Below, piece after piece: positions 57,689-64,000 of a DNA stretch of 64,000 bases. Below the pieces are notes generated by a model. The model had not been told where the DNA came from, did no database searches, and saw only the letters and a list, made by a program, of their open reading frames with translations. This DNA is from Rhodohalobacter sp. 614A. Its GTDB lineage: Bacteria > Bacteroidota > Rhodothermia > Balneolales > Balneolaceae. The DNA lies in contig NZ_JAKEDS010000002.1 in assembly GCF_021462415.1 (NCBI RefSeq), positions 1,054,001 through 1,118,000 on the forward strand, given 5' to 3'. Every line of letters starts with the position of its first letter. Position 1 is the stretch's first letter. The translations under genes and the position numbers were made by a program.

Positions 57689-58756
57689 TTATTTATTTCG
57701 TACGGTTATTGTATCCTTCGTTTCATTGATATCGTACTCAATATTCATCGACATGCTAATTACATCAAACACATCTGCAACAGAGCGTGTTTTCAGATCA
57801 GCCGTAAACTCCTTTTCCATAAGTGAATCATTAGAGAGCTCAAGATTCACATCTACGTCATACCATCGTTTAATGTGGGCTAATACTTCTTCGAATGGCG
57901 TATTTTTAAAGATGAGGCGACCTTCCTTCCAGCCGGTGTAATCAGAGACATCATCCACCATTTCAATACTCATTTCACCGGCATCCCGATTTAAACTTCC
58001 CAGATATCCCTGATTTATAATGAGTTTCTCGCCGGTATATTTATCTTTTTTCAGTTCCACAGTTCCTTCCTGAACCACTACCCTGATTTTCTCATCATCG
58101 TCATAGGATTTTACATCAAAGGCCGTGCCTACAACCTCAACAACGGCATTGTTGGTTTCTATGTAGAAAGGCCTGTTTTTGTCCGGGGTTACATCAAAAA
58201 ATGCCTGGCCGCTTAATTGAACCACACGCTGCGATGGACTAAATGTATCGGGCACGGTAAGCTTACTATCTGCATTTAAAAATACTTTTGTGCCATCACC
58301 CAAATCCACATTGGCACGTTCTCCGGCCTTGGTGAAAATCTCCTTAAAAACAGGTTCATAAACCTGCGGCTCATTAACGGGTGCGTATTGAAGCGTTAAA
58401 AAGACAGATGTAAAAGCCACCAAAATTAACGCCGCAACTTTTAGCAGGTTCGAAATAATTTGCTGACGTTTTCGAAGCCGTCGGAATTTTTGAATGCGTG
58501 AACGCCTGCTTCCGGAATCGGATAAATCAATTCTTTCTGACATCCGGTCCCAATCTTTTTCAAGATTTAACTCCTTTAAGAAATTCTCTTGTGATTTTTC
58601 TGATGAAGCCTTCCAGATTTGATCTACTGAATGCAAAATCCGCCTGTTCTCATTACTGTGATTCAACCAGGTCTCCAACTGATCAGAATCGTTACCGGTC
58701 ATTGTATTGTCTAAATACCTTACAATGACATCCCAAATGTTATCTTTGTTTTCCAT
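57689..58756 (-). CDS. FecR-family anti-sigma factor
   Basis: 355 residues. The cytoplasmic head (about 1-90) binds sigma; one membrane helix at about 100-120 (LLKVAALILVAFTSVFLTLQ); periplasmic FecR domain (about 140-250; RANVDLGDGTKVFLNADSKL, FYIETNNAVVEVVGTAFDVK) and C-terminal DUF4974 domain (LIFKNTPFEEVLAHIKRWYD). It holds the ECF sigma factor until the STN domain of SusC signals that substrate is bound. It lies between sigma and susC on the same strand. TAGCTTTG at 58794-58801 is a likely -7 box of its own. Confidence 0.95.
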   Translation of the reverse strand: MENKDNIWDVIVRYLDNTMTGNDSDQLETWLNHSNENRRILHSVDQIWKASSEKSQENFLKELNLEKDWDRMSERIDLSDSGSRRSRIQKFRRLRKRQQIISNLLKVAALILVAFTSVFLTLQYAPVNEPQVYEPVFKEIFTKAGERANVDLGDGTKVFLNADSKLTVPDTFSPSQRVVQLSGQAFFDVTPDKNRPFYIETNNAVVEVVGTAFDVKSYDDDEKIRVVVQEGTVELKKDKYTGEKLIINQGYLGSLNRDAGEMSIEMVDDVSDYTGWKEGRLIFKNTPFEEVLAHIKRWYDVDVNLELSNDSLMEKEFTADLKTRSVADVFDVISMSMNIEYDINETKDTITVRNK

Positions 58757-58793
58757 GATATTTAATTGTTCTTGACTTATAGACAGAGTAAAG

Positions 58794-58801
58794 CAAAGCT
58801 A
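58794..58801 (-). promoter_or_regulatory. -7 box upstream of fecR
   Basis: On the minus strand TAGCTTTG (58801-58794) matches TAnnTTTG exactly, some 38 bases before the fecR start, suggesting fecR can be transcribed separately from the sigma gene, which is 162 bases upstream. Confidence 0.4.
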
Positions 58802-58918
58802 CCCCCACTCCTGCATCCATATTATTTTTCAATACCTGCACGAGATGGTTCTTATTTAAATCAATGGTTTTGGTGAGTTGATCCAAGACAGAAATGCATT
58901 TCTTTCCCACAAAATGAG

Positions 58919-59464
58919 CTATAGATCGAGCTGTTCTCTGATAAATTGTAAAGACCGTCCCATTTGATTTTCAACCGTTTTCCGGCTGATTTCCATCACT
59001 TCACCAATTTCCTTGTAAGAAAGTCCGTGTTTTCTGTACAGGATAAATATTGCCCTCCGGCGTTCCGGCAACTGTTCAACCAGCTTCCAGATTTTTTCGG
59101 ATAGCTCTTCAGTATTTAGGACTGTTTCGTGTTCACCGGATTCAATTTCCCGCTGACGCGTTAAATCATCCTGTAACCGAAGTTTCTGACTGTTTTTTTC
59201 CAGGTAATTTAATGACTGATTCCGAACGGCCTGGTAGAGGTAGGCTTTTAAAGATTGTGTAATGTGAAAGTTTTCCTTGTTGTCCCAAATTTTTATATAC
59301 ACATCCTGCACAACATCCCGGGAAGTATCGATAGATTTTACATACGTATTGGAAAAAACACATAGCCGTGCGTAGTACTTATAAAAGAGCGTTTCAAAAG
59401 CACTTTTATCCCCTTCACGGATTCTTTTTACAAGATCAGTATGTTTTGGTTTCAAATCTCCCAT
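58919..59464 (-). CDS. ECF sigma factor
   Basis: 181 residues. Region 2: FETLFYKYYARLCVFSNTYV with DVVQDVYIKIWDNKENF; region 4: LPERRRAIFILYRKHGLSYK then EIGEVMEISRKTVENQMGRS (helix-turn-helix). It is of the FecI-like type that works with FecR and SusC. It should direct transcription of the susCD operon when glycan is present. It may also act on the nagB-like and outer PIG-L genes upstream, but no repeated promoter could be defined by eye. Confidence 0.95.
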   Translation of the reverse strand: MGDLKPKHTDLVKRIREGDKSAFETLFYKYYARLCVFSNTYVKSIDTSRDVVQDVYIKIWDNKENFHITQSLKAYLYQAVRNQSLNYLEKNSQKLRLQDDLTRQREIESGEHETVLNTEELSEKIWKLVEQLPERRRAIFILYRKHGLSYKEIGEVMEISRKTVENQMGRSLQFIREQLDL

Positions 59465-59597
59465 TCGTGAAATACAGCATTGGTCATTTATTTTGGGATA
59501 GATTTCTTCCTATAAATACTTCGGGTTGAGCACTAAACATGATGGGTTTATAAATAAATATTCAGAACAAGTAGTAAACGGGCGATAATTTATAGGG

Positions 59598-61505
59598 TTA
59601 CAACGTCCACCTCGAAAATCCTTCGATGGAATCGTATTCTGCGAGCCCAAGCCGATCGTAATCACGGGCATTTTTTATGGTTTTATCGTCGGCAACCATC
59701 CAAAATTCATTACTGACGGAACCCGGATATTTTGGCTGGTCTTTTTGTGACGTATGTTTAAAAATGGCTTTTCTTTTTTTGAGGCGTTCGTCCGGACTTA
59801 AGGGAACGGCCATATCAATATCGCTTACATCAATATCCTGCCAAATACCACGGTAGAGCCATACGTAACAATCATCGATCCAATCTTCATCTTTCAAATT
59901 TCTCAAAACCGTCAAAACAGCTTCGAGACAGATTCTGTGAGTTCCGTGCGGATCGGATAAGTCCCCGGCTGCAAATATCTGGTGAGGTTTTACTTTCAAA
60001 ATCACATCTTTTACCAACTCTAAATCTTTTTTTGAAAGCGGGCTCTTGCGTACCCGGCCCGTTTCATAAAACGGCATATGAAGAAAACTGACCTGCTCAT
60101 CCGGGATTCCGCAATAGCGGCACGCCGATCTCGCTTCAACTTTGCGAATATTGGATTTCAAATTCAGCATTTGTTCAGAGTCGAGGTCACCCGGTTCTTT
60201 TTTTGCCAACGTTTCAGAAAGGTTCTGAAAAAGCTTCTGTTCCTCTTCATCATCGCTGTAATGCGAAATGAAATCGGCATACCGAAGGGCCTCGTCATCA
60301 TAAACCCCGATATCTCCCGACGTTTGATACGCAACATGAACTTTATGTCCGTGTTCCACCAAACGCATCAACGTACCGCCCATGGAAACCACATCATCCG
60401 CCGGATGAGGTGAAAAAACCAATACCTTTTTGGGATGAGGTTCGGCGCGCTCGGGCCGGTTAGAATCATCTGCATTGGGTTTTCCGCCCGGCCAGCCTGT
60501 AATGGTATGCTGTACTTTATTGAAAATATGGATGTTCATATTGTACGCCGGTCCATATTCTGTCAGGATATCACTCATTCCATTTTGATTGTAATCTTCA
60601 TCCGTAAGTTTGAGAATGGGTTTATCCAGCGTAAGGCTTAACCATGTGACAGCCTTTTTTATGAGCTTTTCATTCCACTTGCACGGACCCACGAGCCAGG
60701 GGGTTTTTCTACGGGTCAATTCGGAAGCAGCGGCTTCATCCAAAATAACTTTGGTATTTTCATGATTCTGAAGAAACGTGGATGGAATCTGCTCAGTGAC
60801 TTCCCCTTCCAAAGCCCGTTTAATTATCTTTGCTTTTGGCTCTCCCCAAGCTATCAAATAGATTTTCCTGGCTTTCAGAATGGTACCCACACCCATTGTA
60901 ATGGCTTGGCGGGGAACACGTTCTTCCCCATAAAAAGATGCGGCGGCGTCTGATCTTGTAACTTCGTCCAGGGTTACCAGCCGCGTTCTGGTTTTTGCAA
61001 GTGATCCCGGTTCATTAAATCCAATATGTCCTGTTCGTCCAATTCCTAAAATCTGGATATCCAGCCCACCGGCTTCATCAATTTTTTGCTCGTACTGTTT
61101 ACAATATTCATAGACATCTTCTTTGGGGATGGTACCATCAGGTATATGAATATTCTCTTCGGGAATCTCAATCTTATCAAAGAGATTCTCATGCATAAAC
61201 CGAACGTAACTTTGAAGTTCCTCCGGATGCATGGGATAATATTCATCCAGGTTAAAAGTGATCACTTTTTTGAAACTCAGGTTTTCCTCTTTATGAATCC
61301 GCACCAATTCACTATAAACCTGTAAAGGTGTGGAGCCCGTTGCCAGGCCAAGAACTGTGTTTTGTCCTGTCTGATTTCGTGCCCGGATAAGATTGGCTAT
61401 TTCCGATGCTACAACTTTGGAGGCCTCACTTGCAGTTGAGAAAATCGAAGCATCAATCTTCTCAAATATCTTCTGACCGGTTTCATCAAACGTACCGTTA
61501 TGCAT
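59598..61505 (-). CDS. NagB-like / PIG-L fusion with altered catalytic residues
   Basis: 635 residues, cytoplasmic. Residues about 15-280 are a glucosamine-6-phosphate deaminase domain (LGLATGSTPLQVYSELVRIH, VITFNLDEYYPM with the base Asp, GHIGFNEPGS, ITMGVGTILKARKIYLIAWG). In E. coli NagB the residue two before the catalytic His is Asp141 (DGH); here it is Thr (RTGH). Residues about 365-600 are a PIG-L domain; the zinc motif reads FSPHPADDVVSMGGT, with Ala where deacetylases have the general-base Asp, and DPHGTHR later. Fusions of this type are known in Bacteroidota. The activity on an amino-sugar phosphate is uncertain. Confidence 0.85.
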   Translation of the reverse strand: MHNGTFDETGQKIFEKIDASIFSTASEASKVVASEIANLIRARNQTGQNTVLGLATGSTPLQVYSELVRIHKEENLSFKKVITFNLDEYYPMHPEELQSYVRFMHENLFDKIEIPEENIHIPDGTIPKEDVYEYCKQYEQKIDEAGGLDIQILGIGRTGHIGFNEPGSLAKTRTRLVTLDEVTRSDAAASFYGEERVPRQAITMGVGTILKARKIYLIAWGEPKAKIIKRALEGEVTEQIPSTFLQNHENTKVILDEAAASELTRRKTPWLVGPCKWNEKLIKKAVTWLSLTLDKPILKLTDEDYNQNGMSDILTEYGPAYNMNIHIFNKVQHTITGWPGGKPNADDSNRPERAEPHPKKVLVFSPHPADDVVSMGGTLMRLVEHGHKVHVAYQTSGDIGVYDDEALRYADFISHYSDDEEEQKLFQNLSETLAKKEPGDLDSEQMLNLKSNIRKVEARSACRYCGIPDEQVSFLHMPFYETGRVRKSPLSKKDLELVKDVILKVKPHQIFAAGDLSDPHGTHRICLEAVLTVLRNLKDEDWIDDCYVWLYRGIWQDIDVSDIDMAVPLSPDERLKKRKAIFKHTSQKDQPKYPGSVSNEFWMVADDKTIKNARDYDRLGLAEYDSIEGFSRWTL

Positions 61506-61594
61506 TATATATAACTATTTGTCTTAGAATTTATCTTTACGGATTATAAGCTTTCTTCCTAGAAATAGTACATGTTAGTTTAAAACTCCAAAAA

Positions 61595-61648
61595 TAATAA
61601 AACCAAAATCCCCGAAGTCTTTGATACAGCTTCGGAGAGATTGGTTTT
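61595..61648 (-). terminator. terminator after the outer PIG-L gene
   Basis: AACCAA (61601-61606) with TTGGTT (61641-61646) and CCGAAG (61612-61617) with CTTCGG (61630-61635) form a long hairpin; on the minus strand T-rich sequence follows. It separates the outer PIG-L gene from the NagB-PIG-L fusion gene. Confidence 0.65.
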
Positions 61649-61689
61649 TGAGTACAGAATCTGGGTACTACGTATTCAAGTTTTAAATA

Positions 61690-62523
61690 TTAATCACGTC
61701 GGGAACCGGCTCCGTCGGGTGCACCTCTGTAATACCGAAAGTGCTCCTCTGGTCCTGTTCTTTCCCGAAGTCTTTGCATAAACTGTTCAGCTTCTTCTTC
61801 AGGCAAATCTTCAATGTCTGAACTGATGTAGTTATCCCTCATGGAAGTAAACTGGCTAATGTATCTGGATCGGGACATAACTTTGTTATCAACATAATCA
61901 GAAATATCTACCGTTGTATTTGCTCCGTCAGAGCCCCAAAACATATATTCATTTACACTGTGTGGTTCCATTCCTAACTGCTCAATCTGCTCAGGAAAAA
62001 TCAGGTGCCACTCCGCTGCCCGGGTTGCATCAACAGCAAGATATGCGGCTGCCCGGTGATCGGTTTTGTGCCATTTTTGGTATCCCCATCCCGGCTCAAA
62101 TGCAATAACTACATCTGGTTTTAAATCCCGGATGTGATATACCATTTGTTTTACCACTTCTTCTTGGTCGGCAAATTCCAGCATACCATCCGTATATCCC
62201 AGGTTGATATAGTTCGATTCAGGAATACCCAATTCAGAGAGAGCCGCAACTTCTTCGTATCTTCTGATTTGCGCGAGGCGCATACGGGTCATATTACGAT
62301 CGTATGTTCCAACATTTCCGGATGTTAACAACATTACATATACATCATTTCCATTTGCATTAAGAAGTGCGAGTGTACCGTGGCTACCCGAATCATCGTC
62401 GGGATGCGCACCAATTAGCAAAATGGTTTTGCCTGTCCACTCCTCAACGGGGGTTTCCGGTTGTGCAAGAAGCAGCACCGGTAGCAAGAGAGTCATTAAG
62501 GTCAAAGAAAGTTTTTTCATCAT
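61690..62523 (-). CDS. exported PIG-L/LmbE deacetylase (2)
   Basis: 277 residues from ATG 62523 (MMKKLSLTLMTLLLPVLLLA signal; a second ATG follows), though the frame is open 19 codons upstream. The zinc motif is intact: ILLIGAHPDDDSGSHGTLAL, and WHKTDHRAAAYLAVDATRAA supplies the second His pair. TDGMLEF is typical of the family. Its own operator-like motif lies about 100 bases upstream. It is exported and probably deacetylates an N-acetylated sugar, as part of the same breakdown route as PIG-L (1). Confidence 0.88.
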   Translation of the reverse strand: MMKKLSLTLMTLLLPVLLLAQPETPVEEWTGKTILLIGAHPDDDSGSHGTLALLNANGNDVYVMLLTSGNVGTYDRNMTRMRLAQIRRYEEVAALSELGIPESNYINLGYTDGMLEFADQEEVVKQMVYHIRDLKPDVVIAFEPGWGYQKWHKTDHRAAAYLAVDATRAAEWHLIFPEQIEQLGMEPHSVNEYMFWGSDGANTTVDISDYVDNKVMSRSRYISQFTSMRDNYISSDIEDLPEEEAEQFMQRLRERTGPEEHFRYYRGAPDGAGSRRD

Positions 62524-62621
62524 GAATGTTAATTTGGTTAATAATAAGGAGCACCCGGCAGTAAATGTTGGGCATAACATATTACACTCATCCCGGTGAT
62601 CATACTAAATAGACTATGCGC

Positions 62622-62639
62622 AAAGCGCTTACCCCCATT
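62622..62639 (-). promoter_or_regulatory. candidate LacI-type operator, copy 2
   Basis: Minus-strand AATGGGGGTAAGCGCTTT (62639-62622) is identical to 42705-42722. ATTTAGTATGATC follows at 62610-62598, resembling TTTTAGTATGGTC after copy 1. It lies about 100 bases upstream of the outer PIG-L gene and could repress or activate it. Confidence 0.5.
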
Positions 62640-62797
62640 ATTTTTTTAAATTAGATTTGAAAAGAATTTGTCCATAAAATTCTATCGCTAAATCGGTTGG
62701 CCTAAGGATGATTTAAAGCTTTTTGGTTTGGGTTTTCAGATCATGTCAAATGATGTTTTATCTTTCTTTCCCTCAAGATATTTTTCTGCAATTGGTA

Positions 62798-62829
62798 TTG
62801 TAATCTCTCCTCAAACCTTCCTATATTTT
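62798..62829 (+). promoter_or_regulatory. promoter of tRNA-Leu
   Basis: TTG (62798-62800), a 21-base spacer ending TTCC, and TATATTTT (62822-62829); tRNA begins 17 bases later. Same layout as the tRNA-Ser promoter. Confidence 0.5.
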
Positions 62830-62846
62830 ATGCTTCATATTGAAAT

Positions 62847-62930
62847 GCCCGAGTGGCGGAATTGGTAGACGCGTGCGCTTCAGGTGCGTATGTCCTTACG
62901 GACGTGGAGGTTCGAGTCCTCTCTCGGGTA
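62847..62930 (+). tRNA. tRNA-Leu (CAG)
   Basis: GCCCGAG (62847-62853) pairs with CTCGGGT (62923-62929), discriminator A at 62930. D arm GGCGGAATTGGTAGACGC, anticodon loop TTCAGGT giving CAG, long variable arm (TGTCCTTACGGACGT) and T arm GGTTCGAGTCC identify a class II tRNA-Leu. CCA is not encoded. Confidence 0.95.
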
Positions 62931-62934
62931 CAAA

Positions 62935-62968
62935 AACCTTGCGAGTCAATGACTTGCAAGGTTTTTTT
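62935..62968 (+). terminator. terminator after tRNA-Leu
   Basis: AACCTTGC (62935-62942) pairs with GCAAGGTT (62955-62962), AGTC with GACT inside, then a T run to 62968. Confidence 0.85.
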
Positions 62969-63082
62969 GTTTTGTCCCTTCTTTAATAACTTTCCTCAAA
63001 TTTTACTAATTTGAACTAATTGATTGGAATCTTTCGTACTTCATATCTTCAAAACAGGGCTGTAACAAACCGTGAGAACACT

Positions 63083-63469
63083 ATGAAACACGCAAAATTA
63101 TTATTCCCAATTCTAGTTCTTCTCTTTGCGATTTCGGGATGCATAACCATGGAGACTACATCGCTTGGCCCAACCGACTCCCCCCCGGTTGCAGCCGATC
63201 AAGTATGGGTTTTCTTTAACGAGGATGAAATTGAGTATGACTTTACACGAGTTGCGCTTTTTCATCTTGAAGGGGATGCCGCCCGGCCCCAAGAGAGTAA
63301 GATGATCAAAAAAGCCAAAAAGAGAGCTGGCGAAATGGGAGAAAATGCTATTGTACTCAGAGATATACATGAACCGTCGGATGACACCGAAATAGCTTCA
63401 GAATTGCTGGGTAGCACGGCTGAACGACGCGAAGCCATTGTGGCTATTCGCATTCACGATGATGAGTAA
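63083..63469 (+). CDS. small lipoprotein of unknown function
   Basis: 128 residues from ATG 63083, chosen because KHAKLLFPILVLLFAISGC is a good lipoprotein signal; an open frame extends 21 codons upstream. The mature part starts ITMETTSLGP and has mixed alpha/beta sequence (VFFNEDEIEYDFTRVALFHL; KKAKKRAGEMGENAIVLRDI). The latter stretch, with the 'A-x-x-x-GANAIV'-type helix and strand, resembles YbjQ/RcsF-like folds in general shape only. No specific family recognised. It converges with the DUF2520 gene, whose stop lies next to its own. Confidence 0.7.
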   Translation: MKHAKLLFPILVLLFAISGCITMETTSLGPTDSPPVAADQVWVFFNEDEIEYDFTRVALFHLEGDAARPQESKMIKKAKKRAGEMGENAIVLRDIHEPSDDTEIASELLGSTAERREAIVAIRIHDDE

Positions 63470-64000
63470 TCAATCTGAAGAATTACTCAGTAACGTCTTT
63501 AATTGCTGTACCTGGTCCTGCGATAATTTCCCGGATGCTTCGGCAATTTTTAAAGCTTCAAGCCCAAGAGTTTTGTAAAGACTTTCCTGATCTTTCCTTT
63601 CCAGTTCTTTTAAATGGGTTTTCACAGACTCGCTGTCTCCTCTGGAAATCGGACCACTCAAAGCCTTTGCAGGACGTTTCTCAAAAATGTTTGTCACTGT
63701 TTGATGAAGTAACGTTTCGAGTGCATCAAAGCCATCATCCAGTTTTGCATCTTTCAATAAATTCTCCACACTAAACATCAGCGCTACAAAATAGTTGGAA
63801 GCCATTACCGCCGCGATATGCAAAATTCGTTTTTGCTGTTTATCAAGCAAAATGTATTTCGCTCCCATCTCTTCAATAATGGGTTGCAGTTTATCCCCGG
63901 CTTCTGGATCTCCCTGCAGGCTTATCGATATATTTTTAAAGCGATCACTCCCATCCCCTTTTCGAAACGTCTGGATTGGATGCATCGATACCACTTTTGC
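63470..64000 (-). CDS. DUF2520 NADP-binding protein (5' end off window)
   Basis: The gene is cut by the right edge; 176 residues plus the stop remain. The visible start KVVSMHPIQTF, followed by the helical C-terminal domain (AAVMASNYFVALMFSVENLL, LLHQTVTNIFEKRPAKALSG, PISRGDSESVKTHL), matches the DUF2520 family: a Rossmann NAD(P)-binding head (missing here) and a dimerisation domain as in 6-phosphogluconate- or pyrroline-carboxylate-like reductases. Function is not known. Its stop abuts the end of the convergent lipoprotein gene. Confidence 0.88.
   Translation of the reverse strand, partial: AKVVSMHPIQTFRKGDGSDRFKNISISLQGDPEAGDKLQPIIEEMGAKYILLDKQQKRILHIAAVMASNYFVALMFSVENLLKDAKLDDGFDALETLLHQTVTNIFEKRPAKALSGPISRGDSESVKTHLKELERKDQESLYKTLGLEALKIAEASGKLSQDQVQQLKTLLSNSSD

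Noticed and set aside
62847-62930. Possible selenocysteine tRNA, since TCA can be read in the anticodon loop
   Set aside because: The 5-bp anticodon stem TGCGC/GCGTA sets the loop as TTCAGGT, giving CAG (Leu); the acceptor and variable arms are those of tRNA-Leu.

Overview
The window looks like chromosomal DNA from a member of the Bacteroidota/Balneolota lineage, probably marine or halotolerant and close to the Balneolaceae. The evidence is a SusC/SusD outer-membrane pair with an ECF sigma factor and FecR, the alternative GlmU-like protein seen in Bacteroidetes, a fused coenzyme-B12 mutase (IcmF), a DUF5916 protein, a Big_5-type lipoprotein, and promoters of the TTG...TAnnTTTG type instead of classical -35/-10 boxes. 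Most genes lack a clear Shine-Dalgarno sequence, and GTG or TTG starts are common. I see no insertion sequence, prophage or CRISPR array.

Layout. 1-0.85 kb: 5' part of a NagX/HGSNAT-like membrane acyltransferase. 1.0-5.8 kb: housekeeping run rpmI-rplT-pheS-pheT-coiled-coil gene-zapA. 5.9-9.7 kb: hemolysin III/TrhA, ymdB, lolD, a HAD phosphatase and a membrane-anchored TPR protein. 9.7-10.8 kb: two unknown genes on the minus strand and what looks like the decayed end of a glyoxalase-family gene. 10.98-19.7 kb: a stress-type island (PRC-barrel, DUF892 ferritin-like, Cys-rich copper-binding four-helix protein, a NarL-type regulator divergent from a 1249-residue CheB-CheR-PAS-GAF-histidine kinase, then DUF4235, DUF4112, a small coiled-coil lipoprotein, a 51-residue DUF5670-like peptide and a YtxH protein). 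19.7-25.8 kb: operon of a Big_5 lipoprotein, an MscS channel and IcmF. 26-29.2 kb: NAD salvage (pncB, pncA) with an FAD oxidoreductase. 29.2-32.6 kb: small envelope genes. 32.7-38.6 kb: tRNA-Ser, hpt, tilS, birA, a CBM48 protein, then ptsI, HPr and a holin-like membrane protein. 38.6-46.5 kb: GNAT, a DnaA-box-bearing intergenic region, glmS, the GlmU-like gene, a DASS transporter and DUF5916.

46.6-62.6 kb holds the most distinctive unit: a polysaccharide-utilisation locus. An ECF sigma factor, FecR and an STN-domain SusC form a trans-envelope signalling set. SusD, a secreted PIG-L deacetylase, a ROK kinase and a large PcRGLX/YetA-like protein follow SusC on the same strand. Upstream lie a NagB-PIG-L fusion with changed catalytic residues in both halves and another secreted PIG-L deacetylase. 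Together they suggest uptake and breakdown of an N-acylated amino-sugar glycan. An exact 18-bp motif with a palindromic AAGCGCTT core occurs upstream of the outer PIG-L gene and again, 20 kb away, upstream of the DASS transporter, suggesting a shared LacI-type regulator. The window ends with tRNA-Leu, a small lipoprotein and a truncated DUF2520 gene.

All assignments are from reading translations and motifs by eye; no database search was run.
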